DNA of 64,000 nucleotides from JAUIET01 sp039111475 (GTDB lineage: Bacteria; Pseudomonadota; Gammaproteobacteria; Pseudomonadales; JAUIET01), in contig JBCCIP010000001.1 of NCBI GenBank assembly GCA_039111475.1, positions 186,001 to 250,000 of the forward strand, in the 5' to 3' direction. Numbering within the stretch: the first letter of the stretch is position 1; each line of letters starts with the position of its first letter. Positions 52,958 to 61,074 of this stretch are shown here, piece after piece. Both the position numbers and the translations under genes were made by a program. Under the pieces are notes generated by a model. That model did no database searches. It was not told the DNA's origin and saw only the letters and a list, made by a program, of their open reading frames with translations.

Positions 52958-53534
52958 GGAGAATGCTCCTAACGGGATATCCTTGCATTATATAAACTTC
53001 CTTATATTTAGTAATGCTTTTTGGATCCATATGTCGGACACTTAGGCTACCTCCAATCATCAACCTCATTGACAATCTCCTCAAAGCTAATGGCTTTGGA
53101 AGTTTAGCTTTTCAGAGCTAACGACCGACGATCGTGCAAATTAGGCTCGATTTGGTTCCACTTCGATCCAAGGATCTGGTGAAAAACCAAATCGTCGTTT
53201 GGAATGGCGCAGTGTATTTAGAACTAACAGAATCAATTGATTAAAAGGCACATTCCGCAAAATATATTTATTTTAAATCAAATACCTGTGGCACTTGCCA
53301 AAATCGAAAATGCCAGTAACTGATAGATAATCGCAGCTATATACAGAACATTTGGTACAAATCTGGCACATGAAATTGCGAACGCTACTAGTAAACGGGA
53401 TACCTGCACGCCGCCAAGAAACCTGACAATAAATACCCTTTAACACAAATAGCTTGATATTTTCCGTAGCGACTAAGATGCCACGTTCCGTTGAGCGCCT
53501 TTCGCTCCGTGCTTAGGCGTCAATTCGTAACGTC
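52958..53534. other. 577-bp region without recognised gene
   Basis: AT-rich sequence between vapB and a SnoaL-like gene. It should contain the vapB promoter (TTATATAA at about 52990). Short frames are present but none resembles a known protein. A weak hairpin (GAGCG/CGCTC near 53492) precedes the SnoaL-like stop side; it has no T-tract. Confidence 0.5.
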
Positions 53535-53939
53535 TCATTGATTGTCTTTTTCCATTTCTTGCAAGCTGCTTCCCATCATATTATGGATCAGATTAACAGC
53601 TTTTAACGGGCGCACCATAACTCTAAACTCAGTTATTTTTCCATCGTTTGAAAGGGTAATCATATCTACCCCGTTAACGGAAATATCATTAATCATGGTT
53701 TCAAATTCGAATACCACAGAGTCAACACCGCGAAATACGCGCGTATATTCAAAAGAGTCGTTGACAAACACATGCCTCGCAGCGGTTAGATATTTAGCGG
53801 TGGTCTCCTTGCCTACCAGTGGAGTATGTACCACTGGTGATATCAACACTGCATTGTCGTCAAGAAGGTCCTCCATTAAGTCCATTCGTTTGTTATCAAC
53901 GATATTGTGCCACCGATCAACAAATATTTGTAAATCCAT
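53535..53939 (-). CDS. SnoaL/NTF2-like domain protein
   Basis: A 134-residue small cone-shaped alpha+beta barrel protein (MDLQIFVDRWHNIVDNK, LLDDNAVLISPVVHTPLVGK). I start at the ATG at 53939, preceded by GGGGACCAAAAAT, five codons inside the frame. The fold serves as isomerase, cyclase or hydratase in polyketide and steroid pathways. It lies 51 bp downstream of an enoyl-CoA isomerase-like gene on the same strand and may act on its product. Confidence 0.75.
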   Translation of the reverse strand: MDLQIFVDRWHNIVDNKRMDLMEDLLDDNAVLISPVVHTPLVGKETTAKYLTAARHVFVNDSFEYTRVFRGVDSVVFEFETMINDISVNGVDMITLSNDGKITEFRVMVRPLKAVNLIHNMMGSSLQEMEKDNQ

Positions 53940-53990
53940 ATTTTTGGTCCCCAATAAATTTCCTGTAAAGCAGGCTATTGTTCGATGATT

Positions 53991-54746
53991 TTATGGAAAC
54001 ACCGCGTCGCGTTTTTCCAGAATTGCGTTGACGCATTCTGTAAACTCAGAGGACTTCAGTTGCGCTGCAAACGCTTGACCTTCAAGCACCATCTGTTGTT
54101 TTATTTCTGCGTTTTGGTTACGAATCAATTCTTTGGAGCGTTTCAATGCGTCCGGAGCGGACTGTGATATCTGGCGTGCTATCTCTCGTACCTTTTTCAT
54201 CATGATATTACTATCAAGAATTCTGGCGATAAGCCCAAAATCTAACGCTTCTTCCACACTGAGAGTTCGTCCTGTGAGAATAATATCGTTCGCGATGGCC
54301 ATACCCACCGAACGAGGCAGCAAAAGCGATGATCCTGCTTCAGGTACAACACCTACTTTAATAAACGGCGCGCTGAACGAAGAATCACGAGCTGCAAGCA
54401 CGAGATCACAATGCAGTAGCATTGTCAGGCCAATTCCAATCGCATGCCCATTGACGGCGGCAATAATTGGCTTGGGGCAATCCCTCAGCGCATTCAGAAA
54501 ACGAGCCACGGGTGGTAACTCCCCAGGTTCACCAATCGCAAAGTCGCCAAGATCATTTCCTGAGGTAAAGTACTCGCCTGTGCCAGTTATAATTAGCGAA
54601 CGTATCGACGTGTCTTCAGAGTACTTCGATAGCGCGCTCGCCATATCCGCGTACATTTCCTGCGTGATGGCGTTTTTCCGTTCCGGTCGGTTGATTTTTA
54701 GCGTTGTCACCCTACCGTCTGTTGTCAGTTCAATGTAATCACTCAT
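53991..54746 (-). CDS. Crotonase-family protein, probable Delta3-Delta2-enoyl-CoA isomerase
   Basis: A 251-residue crotonase. The oxyanion-hole segments are YFTSGNDLG and VNGHAIGIGLTMLLHCD. The two hydratase glutamates are not where expected: the first is Thr (GIGLTML) and the second Phe (APFIKVG). A glutamate stands in VVPEAGSSLLLP, as in peroxisomal-type enoyl-CoA isomerases. An isomerase shifting a cis-3 double bond to trans-2 fits the FadH enzyme in the same island. AGAAGGCTATTCAA supports the start. A hydratase with another substrate is the alternative. Confidence 0.82.
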   Translation of the reverse strand: MSDYIELTTDGRVTTLKINRPERKNAITQEMYADMASALSKYSEDTSIRSLIITGTGEYFTSGNDLGDFAIGEPGELPPVARFLNALRDCPKPIIAAVNGHAIGIGLTMLLHCDLVLAARDSSFSAPFIKVGVVPEAGSSLLLPRSVGMAIANDIILTGRTLSVEEALDFGLIARILDSNIMMKKVREIARQISQSAPDALKRSKELIRNQNAEIKQQMVLEGQAFAAQLKSSEFTECVNAILEKRDAVFP

Positions 54747-54797
54747 TTGAATAGCCTTCTGATGCTCAACGTTGCATGTCGTTTAAAAGAATGGGGG

Positions 54798-57419
54798 TCA
54801 CCGGCCTTTGAATTCAGCCTCTCTTCGCTCGATAAACGATTGAATGCCTTCCATCATGTCTTCGGAAGACATCACCTGCTTATGAATTTCTGGAACGATA
54901 TCAATGGCGGCCTGCTCTCCATGTTCAATATAGGCACGGGCGGCTTTTTTAGTAACCTGGATACCCAAAGGTGCATTCTTAGAGATAATGTTGGCAAGTT
55001 CCATTGCTCGCTCTACTTGTGTGCCGTGAGGAACCACTTCTTGCACCAAACCAATTCTATGCGCCTGATCTGCGTTGAATTCGTCACACAACAGCAAATG
55101 GTACATCGCGTTGCCCCAGCCAGCTCGCGTGATATAGCGGAAATGGCCTCCGCCCAACGGTGCGATTCCTCGCTTTGACTCCATCTGACAGAAGCGCGTA
55201 CTGTCGGCCGCAACCACGAGATCGCCGGCCAGCATCATTTCTATGCCAACGGTATAAGTAATTCCTTGCACGGCGGTTACAATTGGCTTTGAGCATATTT
55301 TCCCCAAGCCAAACGGATCAACATTGTTCTCTGGCAGCTTTTCCTCCGTGGCGCCAGGACCAAAGAATTTTGGCATATCCAAGCCCGCCGTAAAGTGCTC
55401 GCCCTCTGCACAAAGAACGCCAACCCATAGCTCACTGTCGTTGTCGAGCTCCGTGAGCGCATTCGATAATTCCAACATCATTTCGGGTACAAATGAATTT
55501 TTTTTGCTTGGGTTGTCAATGATAATTTTTAGAACTCGGTCGTGACGCTCGCTACGAACCGTACCTCGTTGATTTGCTGCTTCCTGTTTCATTCGATAAT
55601 CCTCAGCTAAGGTAGAAAGTTTTCCAGTCTCTAACGGCCAGAAGGTGTTGTCCATAGACACAATTGCGCGCGGGCCGTTTGCAATTTTTGCACGCAAGGC
55701 GCCCGCCTGCGGAACAATATGGTCGAGAAAGTACTGTCCAGTTGTTAACTTACGCGCATAAAAAAAGTCTTGGCTCTCACATTCCGCCAAAGCCGTCCGC
55801 GCCATTAGTAGCCACATATGAGACATACACGTCAGACCAAAAAGCTCCAAGTAGTCTTTGGAAACTGAGGCGGCGTTGTTTGGGTTCTCCATTCCTGCAA
55901 CTGCCAGCCATTCGGTTGCCGCCAATAGATCAGCTTTGCAGCCAAGCAGTGCCTCAACGTAGCCGCTGAGTGACTCTTCACCGTCGCACGCGGACGCTAG
56001 CTGCGTTAAATCCTCGAAGTATCTTTTCCACAGTCTGCCACCATAGGCCGGCAGCTTACGTCCGACTAAGTCCAGGGCCTGAACGCCGTTCGTACCTTCC
56101 CATATCGATGTGATACGAATGTCGCGCACCAGCTGGCTCATGCCCCATTCTTCACAAAAACCAGATCCGCCCATTACCTGTTGACCTTGAATGGCAGTCG
56201 ATAAGCCTTTCTCTGTAAAGTACGCCTTCATAACAGGCGTTAACAATGCAAGAAAATCGGTCGCGCGCAGTCGAGTTTCTTCATCCGGCGCTTCGCGCTC
56301 CAGATCCTGCTGCACCGCCAGCCATAGCCCAAGCGCTCTGCCCGACTCAACGTAGCAGCGCATATCAAGCAGCATTCTTCGTACATCCGGGTGCACAAGA
56401 ATAGGGTCCGCTGGCTGCTTCGGCTCAATGGCACCCTGAAGTGCTCTGCCCTGCCGCCTCTCCAGAGCAAAGCTCAAAGCGTTCTGGTAGGCCGACTCGC
56501 CTATGGCATATCCGAACATTCCAGAGCCAATGCGCTCTTCGTTCATCATTACAAACATGTTGGAGAGGCCTTGGTTCGGCTCGCCCACCAAGTAACCAGA
56601 TGCTTCCTCATAGTTCAGCACGCAGGTTGCGTTTCCGTGGATGCCCATCTTCTGCTCAAGCCCGCCGCAATTTACTCCGTTTCGATTACCAAGCGAACCG
56701 TCATCCTTAACCAAATATTTGGGCACAATAAACAGGGAGAGACCGCTGACTCCGTCAGGTGCGCCTTCGATTCTTGCCAGAACGAGATGAATGATATTTT
56801 CTGCCAGATCGTGATCGCCACCCGATATCCAAGTCTTTTGGCCACTAAGCTTGAACGTACCGTCTTGCTGTAACATGGCTTTAGTTCGGATCATCCCTAA
56901 GTCAGTACCGCAGTGCGGCTCTGTTAGGTTCATAGTTCCAGTCCACTCACCCGTGGTCATTTTTGGAAGAAAGCGTTGCTTTAACTCGATCGATGCGGCT
57001 GCGCTAATCGCGTTCCAAGCCCCACCAGATAAACCGGGATACAGCGCGAAAGCCATGTTTGACGCCGAAATCATTTCCCCAACAGCCATGTGAACTGTAA
57101 AAGGCAGCCCTTGGCCCCCAAGGTCAATCGGTTTGTTCAGTGCGGGTAGGCCTGATTGACAATACAACTCATAGGCCTGCTTGAAACCTGTGGGCGTCGA
57201 TACCGAGCCATCCGGGTTCAATTCGCAACCCTCCGCATCACCCACTCTGTTCAATGGCGACAAAACATCCTTACTGAGCTTGGCGCTTTCATAAAGAATG
57301 GCGTTAACCGTTTCTGGATCAGCATCTGCGTAGGATGGCAATTCAGCGAGGTAAGCAATTTCAAATACTTCGTGCAACAAGAACTGCAAGTCTCGAATTG
57401 GCGGGTCGTATTTAAGCAT
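54798..57419 (-). CDS. Acyl-CoA dehydrogenase fused to enoyl-CoA hydratase
   Basis: An 873-residue chain from the ATG at 57419 (a TTG at 57431 is the only longer option). Residues 1-600 form a DmdC-like acyl-CoA dehydrogenase: N-terminal YDPPIRDLQFLLHEV, FAD segment MNLTEPHCGTDLG, active-site glutamate in SIWEGTNG (about 441), and the extra C-terminal domain. Residues 620-873 form a crotonase: EHFTAGLD for the oxyanion hole, VGIEMMLAGD and CQMESKRG for the two catalytic glutamates (about 727 and 747). One protein would oxidise an acyl-CoA and hydrate the enoyl product without release. I have not met this exact fusion as a standard one. Confidence 0.88.
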   Translation of the reverse strand: MLKYDPPIRDLQFLLHEVFEIAYLAELPSYADADPETVNAILYESAKLSKDVLSPLNRVGDAEGCELNPDGSVSTPTGFKQAYELYCQSGLPALNKPIDLGGQGLPFTVHMAVGEMISASNMAFALYPGLSGGAWNAISAAASIELKQRFLPKMTTGEWTGTMNLTEPHCGTDLGMIRTKAMLQQDGTFKLSGQKTWISGGDHDLAENIIHLVLARIEGAPDGVSGLSLFIVPKYLVKDDGSLGNRNGVNCGGLEQKMGIHGNATCVLNYEEASGYLVGEPNQGLSNMFVMMNEERIGSGMFGYAIGESAYQNALSFALERRQGRALQGAIEPKQPADPILVHPDVRRMLLDMRCYVESGRALGLWLAVQQDLEREAPDEETRLRATDFLALLTPVMKAYFTEKGLSTAIQGQQVMGGSGFCEEWGMSQLVRDIRITSIWEGTNGVQALDLVGRKLPAYGGRLWKRYFEDLTQLASACDGEESLSGYVEALLGCKADLLAATEWLAVAGMENPNNAASVSKDYLELFGLTCMSHMWLLMARTALAECESQDFFYARKLTTGQYFLDHIVPQAGALRAKIANGPRAIVSMDNTFWPLETGKLSTLAEDYRMKQEAANQRGTVRSERHDRVLKIIIDNPSKKNSFVPEMMLELSNALTELDNDSELWVGVLCAEGEHFTAGLDMPKFFGPGATEEKLPENNVDPFGLGKICSKPIVTAVQGITYTVGIEMMLAGDLVVAADSTRFCQMESKRGIAPLGGGHFRYITRAGWGNAMYHLLLCDEFNADQAHRIGLVQEVVPHGTQVERAMELANIISKNAPLGIQVTKKAARAYIEHGEQAAIDIVPEIHKQVMSSEDMMEGIQSFIERREAEFKGR

Positions 57420-57473
57420 CTCCGAATCCAACTCTGTTTCTGTGGGAAAGTCGTTTACTGATTCCTAGTCCTT

Positions 57474-58256
57474 TCATCGTAGATTGGAATACCCACCATC
57501 AAGAGGTATGGTTGCTCCAGTTAGGTAATCAGAGGCGGCAGACGCCAAATAAGTGCACAAGCCGATAATATCGTCAGGTGAACCGATTCTTCCTGCTGGA
57601 ATTGTTCCTGCTACTGCATCACGACCTTCTTGTGTGCTAAGCGCGAATTCCATCATTTTGCTTTCAAATGGCCCAGGCGCTATGGCATTAACCGATATCT
57701 TGTCGGCAATGAGCTCCTTAGCGATAACGCGAGTTAGATGATGAACGGCGGCTTTGCTGGCCGGATAGGCAATGTTGCCAGGCAACATAGGAACATTGTC
57801 TCCTTCCATGGAACCAATATTTATTACCCGGCCTCTACCGGCGTGCTTTGCGGCCATACGCAGTTGCGGCAACAAACCTTGTGTCACAAAGAATAAGGAT
57901 TTCGCATTGAGATTCATAACACGATCCCACGCCTTCTCACTGAAAGTCTCTATGGGCTCGCCCCACGTAGCGCCGGCGTTGTTCACAAGAATGTCTACTT
58001 TTTCCTCTTTAGCAGCCAGCCTTTTGACAAATTCGTCAACCCCCTCACAAGTAGAAAGATCAGATGGCCATGCAATACAATCACCATGCTCGGAGAGCTT
58101 TTCTTGAATAGCATTGCATGCACCCTCTTTTCTTGACGTAACGTAGGTTTTGACGCCCGCCTTCACGAAGCCTGTGGCAATCATTTCACCCAGGCCTCTG
58201 GTGCCGCCAGTCACGACAGCAATTTTGCCGCTGAGATCAAACATGTTGGATGTCAT
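57474..58256 (-). CDS. SDR, possibly 3-hydroxyacyl-CoA-type
   Basis: A 260-residue SDR. The long frame to 58403 is rejected because it overlaps the hydratase gene; the ATG at 58256 follows GAGGGGCGATAAA. Motifs are TGGTRGLGEM, NNAGATWG and the catalytic GSMEGDNVPMLPGNIAYPASK. It begins 1 bp after the hydratase stop, so the two are tightly coupled. Oxidation of a hydroxyacyl product is the simplest role. Confidence 0.85.
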   Translation of the reverse strand: MTSNMFDLSGKIAVVTGGTRGLGEMIATGFVKAGVKTYVTSRKEGACNAIQEKLSEHGDCIAWPSDLSTCEGVDEFVKRLAAKEEKVDILVNNAGATWGEPIETFSEKAWDRVMNLNAKSLFFVTQGLLPQLRMAAKHAGRGRVINIGSMEGDNVPMLPGNIAYPASKAAVHHLTRVIAKELIADKISVNAIAPGPFESKMMEFALSTQEGRDAVAGTIPAGRIGSPDDIIGLCTYLASAASDYLTGATIPLDGGYSNLR

Positions 58257-58257
58257 T

Positions 58258-59046
58258 TTATCGCCCCTCGTACGTGAGCGAATCGTCAAACAAGCAAATA
58301 GGCCCCTTTTCCAGGAAAGTGGCGACGCTGCGTTTTTTATCCTCAGTCTCAAACAGCTTAGGTGCAGCCGAGCGAAGTACTTCGTCTGCGGCGCCAACAC
58401 CACCTTTGGAAAATGCGCTAATTGTGCTCTTGGTTACAGAATGGGCCACCGTGGGACCATTAGCCAATTTATGGGCGTAGGCCAAAGCCCTCTCTTCAAG
58501 TTCCGCGTCAAGAACGACCTGATTGACGATACCCCACCGTTCCATTGTTTTGGAACTGTATGAATCGCCTTCGAATACCATCTGTTTGGCGCGTGCCACA
58601 CCAGCTCTTGCCGCTATTCGCTGTGCCCCGCCAGCCAGAGTGGTCGTTCCAATTTTGGCTTCGATCTGGCCTAACTGTGCGCCTTCTCCGGCAATCGCTA
58701 TATCATGCGCTAACATGATTTCCATTCCTGCGGCGACACACATGCCATTGACAGCAACCACCGTTGGTATCGGTAACGCTTCTAACATTTCAATCATATT
58801 GAGACCAGTGGCGACCAAACCCGCTCCTGACCTCTGAGAGAGCCCCACAAACAAGTTGACGTCTGCACCCGCACAGAAATTGGCGCCAGTGGCCCGTGTT
58901 AGTAACGCTCTCGCACTACTGTCGGCGATCTCTTGCACACAATTGAGAAACTCTTTTCCCAATTGCTGGGTAAAAGCATTTACAGGAGGATTGTTGATTG
59001 TGAGAATGGCCAAATCGCCATCCCTTTCGTACTCTAAAATAGCCAT
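58258..59046 (-). CDS. Enoyl-CoA hydratase
   Basis: A 262-residue crotonase with oxyanion motifs NFCAGADV and VNGMCVAAGMEIMLAHD. Glutamates occupy both catalytic positions (GMEIML and GQIEAKIG), so hydration of trans-2-enoyl-CoA is likely. AGAGGAGATTAG precedes ATG. It is divergent from AraC at 59204, with the promoter region between. The SDR follows by 1 bp. Confidence 0.9.
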   Translation of the reverse strand: MAILEYERDGDLAILTINNPPVNAFTQQLGKEFLNCVQEIADSSARALLTRATGANFCAGADVNLFVGLSQRSGAGLVATGLNMIEMLEALPIPTVVAVNGMCVAAGMEIMLAHDIAIAGEGAQLGQIEAKIGTTTLAGGAQRIAARAGVARAKQMVFEGDSYSSKTMERWGIVNQVVLDAELEERALAYAHKLANGPTVAHSVTKSTISAFSKGGVGAADEVLRSAAPKLFETEDKKRSVATFLEKGPICLFDDSLTYEGR

Positions 59047-59157
59047 CTAATCTCCTCTGTGTACGCACCATTGTTGATAGCTTCGTAAAAAAAGAAGCGG
59101 ATGCGGTTAAGATAAGGCTATCGTTGAGTTCTCGCATTGGCCCTAGAATGCATTTTG

Positions 59158-59175
59158 TTGGCCATTTTTTGCCAA
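59158..59175. promoter_or_regulatory. Inverted repeat in the AraC/hydratase divergent promoter
   Basis: TTGGCCATTTTTTGCCAA (5-bp TTGGC/GCCAA arms) lies 29 bp upstream of the AraC start. It resembles the left half of the 38-bp element at 10 kb (TTGGGCCATTAATTGACAT) with one base missing, and another TTGGCC occurs about 20 bp away at 59137. It is probably the site of the AraC at 59204. Confidence 0.45.
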
Positions 59176-59203
59176 AATAGAATCGACGGCACCGATTGAT
59201 AGA

Positions 59204-60223
59204 ATGAATATGTCAGATAAAGAAGGTTCCGAATACACGCATATTGAAAACACCATTTCTCTTATGCGTGGGTGTCTCAGATATGGAGTTCAACCAGAGC
59301 ATGTATTTCGAGCAATTGACGTCGATCCGAGCATTTTGACTGACCCCAATGGTTTGTTTCCGAGACGCAAAGCAGGCGAGCTCTTAAGAACAATCTCCTC
59401 TATGCTCCAGGATGAAACGCTCGGATTTATGCGACGCAAAACTAAGCTAGGCGCTATGGCTCTGGCCATTCACGCCGTTATCGGTAGTGAGAACCTGTAT
59501 GAGGCCAGCCTGCGCTGGCAGGCTTTTTGGGAAACTATTCACGACGAAGTAGAATTGTCATTAGAAATACACGGTGATGAAGCCCATTTTTCAGGTGAAA
59601 TGCATTGGGCGACCGATGTCGCTTTAGACAATTACGCCTTTGTCGTGTGGATAAGCTTCTTGCAATTGCGCGTTTTCATGTGGCTAGTCGGCAAACCAAT
59701 ACTCGTTGACCGAGTCGGTTTCCTGTTTCCGCCACCCCCGCACTCGCACGAGTTTTCTAACATGTTTCCAACCAGAATTTACTTCGAACAAGAAACCAAT
59801 CTTATGGTCCTCAACAAACGCTACTTGGATATGCCAGTAGTCCAGAGACCCGGCGATGCATTAGATTTCATAGGAATTCTACCTGATTTAATGATCAACC
59901 AGTGGGTGGATCACAGTGTGACTGGCAGAGTCAGTCGTCTTTTAAGAGGCGCGAATCACCTGCAGCAGATCAATTTCGATTCAGCAGCAGCTGCCCTCTT
60001 TTTGGCACCAGATACCTTACGTAGGAAGCTGAAAAGGGAAGGCTATACGTTCAAAGAAATTAAAGAGTCTGTTCGCCGAGATATAGCAATATATCATTTG
60101 CAAGGAAACAAACTTCAAATAGCGGAAATTGCTTATCTACTCGGTTTTTCGGAACCAAGCACTTTTAATCGAGCATTTAAACGGTGGACAGGCAAAACCC
60201 CAGGCGAGTTTCGTAATACATGA
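59204..60223 (+). CDS. AraC family transcriptional regulator
   Basis: A 339-residue long-type AraC protein. The ligand domain includes LGFMRRKTKLGAMALAIHAV; the C-terminal HTH pair has FLAPDTLRRKLKREGYTFKE and IAYLLGFSEPSTFNRAFKRW. ATGs at 59204 and 59210 are both possible. The last 91 bp overlap the 3' end of the patatin gene on the other strand. It likely controls the divergent beta-oxidation genes. Confidence 0.88.
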   Translation: MNMSDKEGSEYTHIENTISLMRGCLRYGVQPEHVFRAIDVDPSILTDPNGLFPRRKAGELLRTISSMLQDETLGFMRRKTKLGAMALAIHAVIGSENLYEASLRWQAFWETIHDEVELSLEIHGDEAHFSGEMHWATDVALDNYAFVVWISFLQLRVFMWLVGKPILVDRVGFLFPPPPHSHEFSNMFPTRIYFEQETNLMVLNKRYLDMPVVQRPGDALDFIGILPDLMINQWVDHSVTGRVSRLLRGANHLQQINFDSAAAALFLAPDTLRRKLKREGYTFKEIKESVRRDIAIYHLQGNKLQIAEIAYLLGFSEPSTFNRAFKRWTGKTPGEFRNT

Positions 60224-61062
60224 AGAGCAAATCGTGCGCCGTCGTTCCATCCAAGATCGTAGGCTGCTTGTAAGCCCTTAGGGTTTGCATAGTCGAGTTT
60301 GTTGATTGAAATTGACTCACTGGGCTGCACATAGATACGCCAAGCGTCATTTGGAAGCGGATGCCGATACTGCTTACTTAACAACACAAGTGTCATGCCC
60401 TTACGTTTATTCGTCAAATGCACTGGCACGCTATCAATGATACCGCCATCAAGCACACGACTCCCTTTATAGCGGCTAGTTGTGAGAACCGGTGGGATGT
60501 TCGAGGCGGCGAGCATTATATCGATCAGCTCGCTGATATTTTCAACGTCCCTATTACCCTTAACCAATGACCTAAATCCGAGCTTTCCAGTCCATGTTGG
60601 ATGCATCGCACCAGTCAGACGATTCTCAAGACTGTAGGCAACAAACGCCAACAGTACACCGGGCACCGATGGAAGGTAGTTTGGAAAAACGGCTAGCAAA
60701 AATTCGAGTTGCTTATCTGCCAACTGCACCAGATCCTGATTGGAAAGAAACCCCTCAAGCAAGCTTCGATACATGTCAATGTGAGGAAACACCGGTTTGT
60801 CTGCGCCAAGCCTCAGATTTTGCCAATGAACGTTGCCAGGGTTGCTTGCCACCATGTCTTTAAAGTACGCCAGCGCTTCTTCCGTGCGATCGAGCATACA
60901 GGCCGTCGCCACCGCGCAACCAGCGCTAGTACTGACTGCATAATTGACAGTCTCTGAGAGTCGGAGATTATTCTTGTTGGCACCTTCCCAGAAACCCATC
61001 TGCCAAGCACATCGGCTGCCGCCGCCCGCAAAAACTACATTCTTGAATTCCACTCTACGCAA
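60133..61062 (-). CDS. Patatin-like hydrolase with variant nucleophile elbow
   Basis: A 309-residue patatin-fold protein. The oxyanion loop GGGSRCAW and dyad VLDGGIIDS are intact. The elbow reads VSTSAGCA: the first glycine of GxSxG is replaced by Ser. The start is TTG at 61062 or GTG at 61053; an in-frame TGA lies two codons upstream of the TTG, so no ATG is available. The 3' end overlaps AraC by 91 bp. It lies 12 bp after the FadH-like gene and could release acyl chains for the island. Confidence 0.78.
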   Translation of the reverse strand: MRRVEFKNVVFAGGGSRCAWQMGFWEGANKNNLRLSETVNYAVSTSAGCAVATACMLDRTEEALAYFKDMVASNPGNVHWQNLRLGADKPVFPHIDMYRSLLEGFLSNQDLVQLADKQLEFLLAVFPNYLPSVPGVLLAFVAYSLENRLTGAMHPTWTGKLGFRSLVKGNRDVENISELIDIMLAASNIPPVLTTSRYKGSRVLDGGIIDSVPVHLTNKRKGMTLVLLSKQYRHPLPNDAWRIYVQPSESISINKLDYANPKGLQAAYDLGWNDGARFALHVLRNSPGVLPVHRLNARLKVLGSEKPSR

Positions 61063-61074
61063 TATCAGGCGAAG

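Noticed and set aside
54798..57431. ACAD-ECH fusion as two genes joined by error
   Set aside because: The frame is open across the linker with normal composition; it is kept as a fusion but resequencing is suggested.
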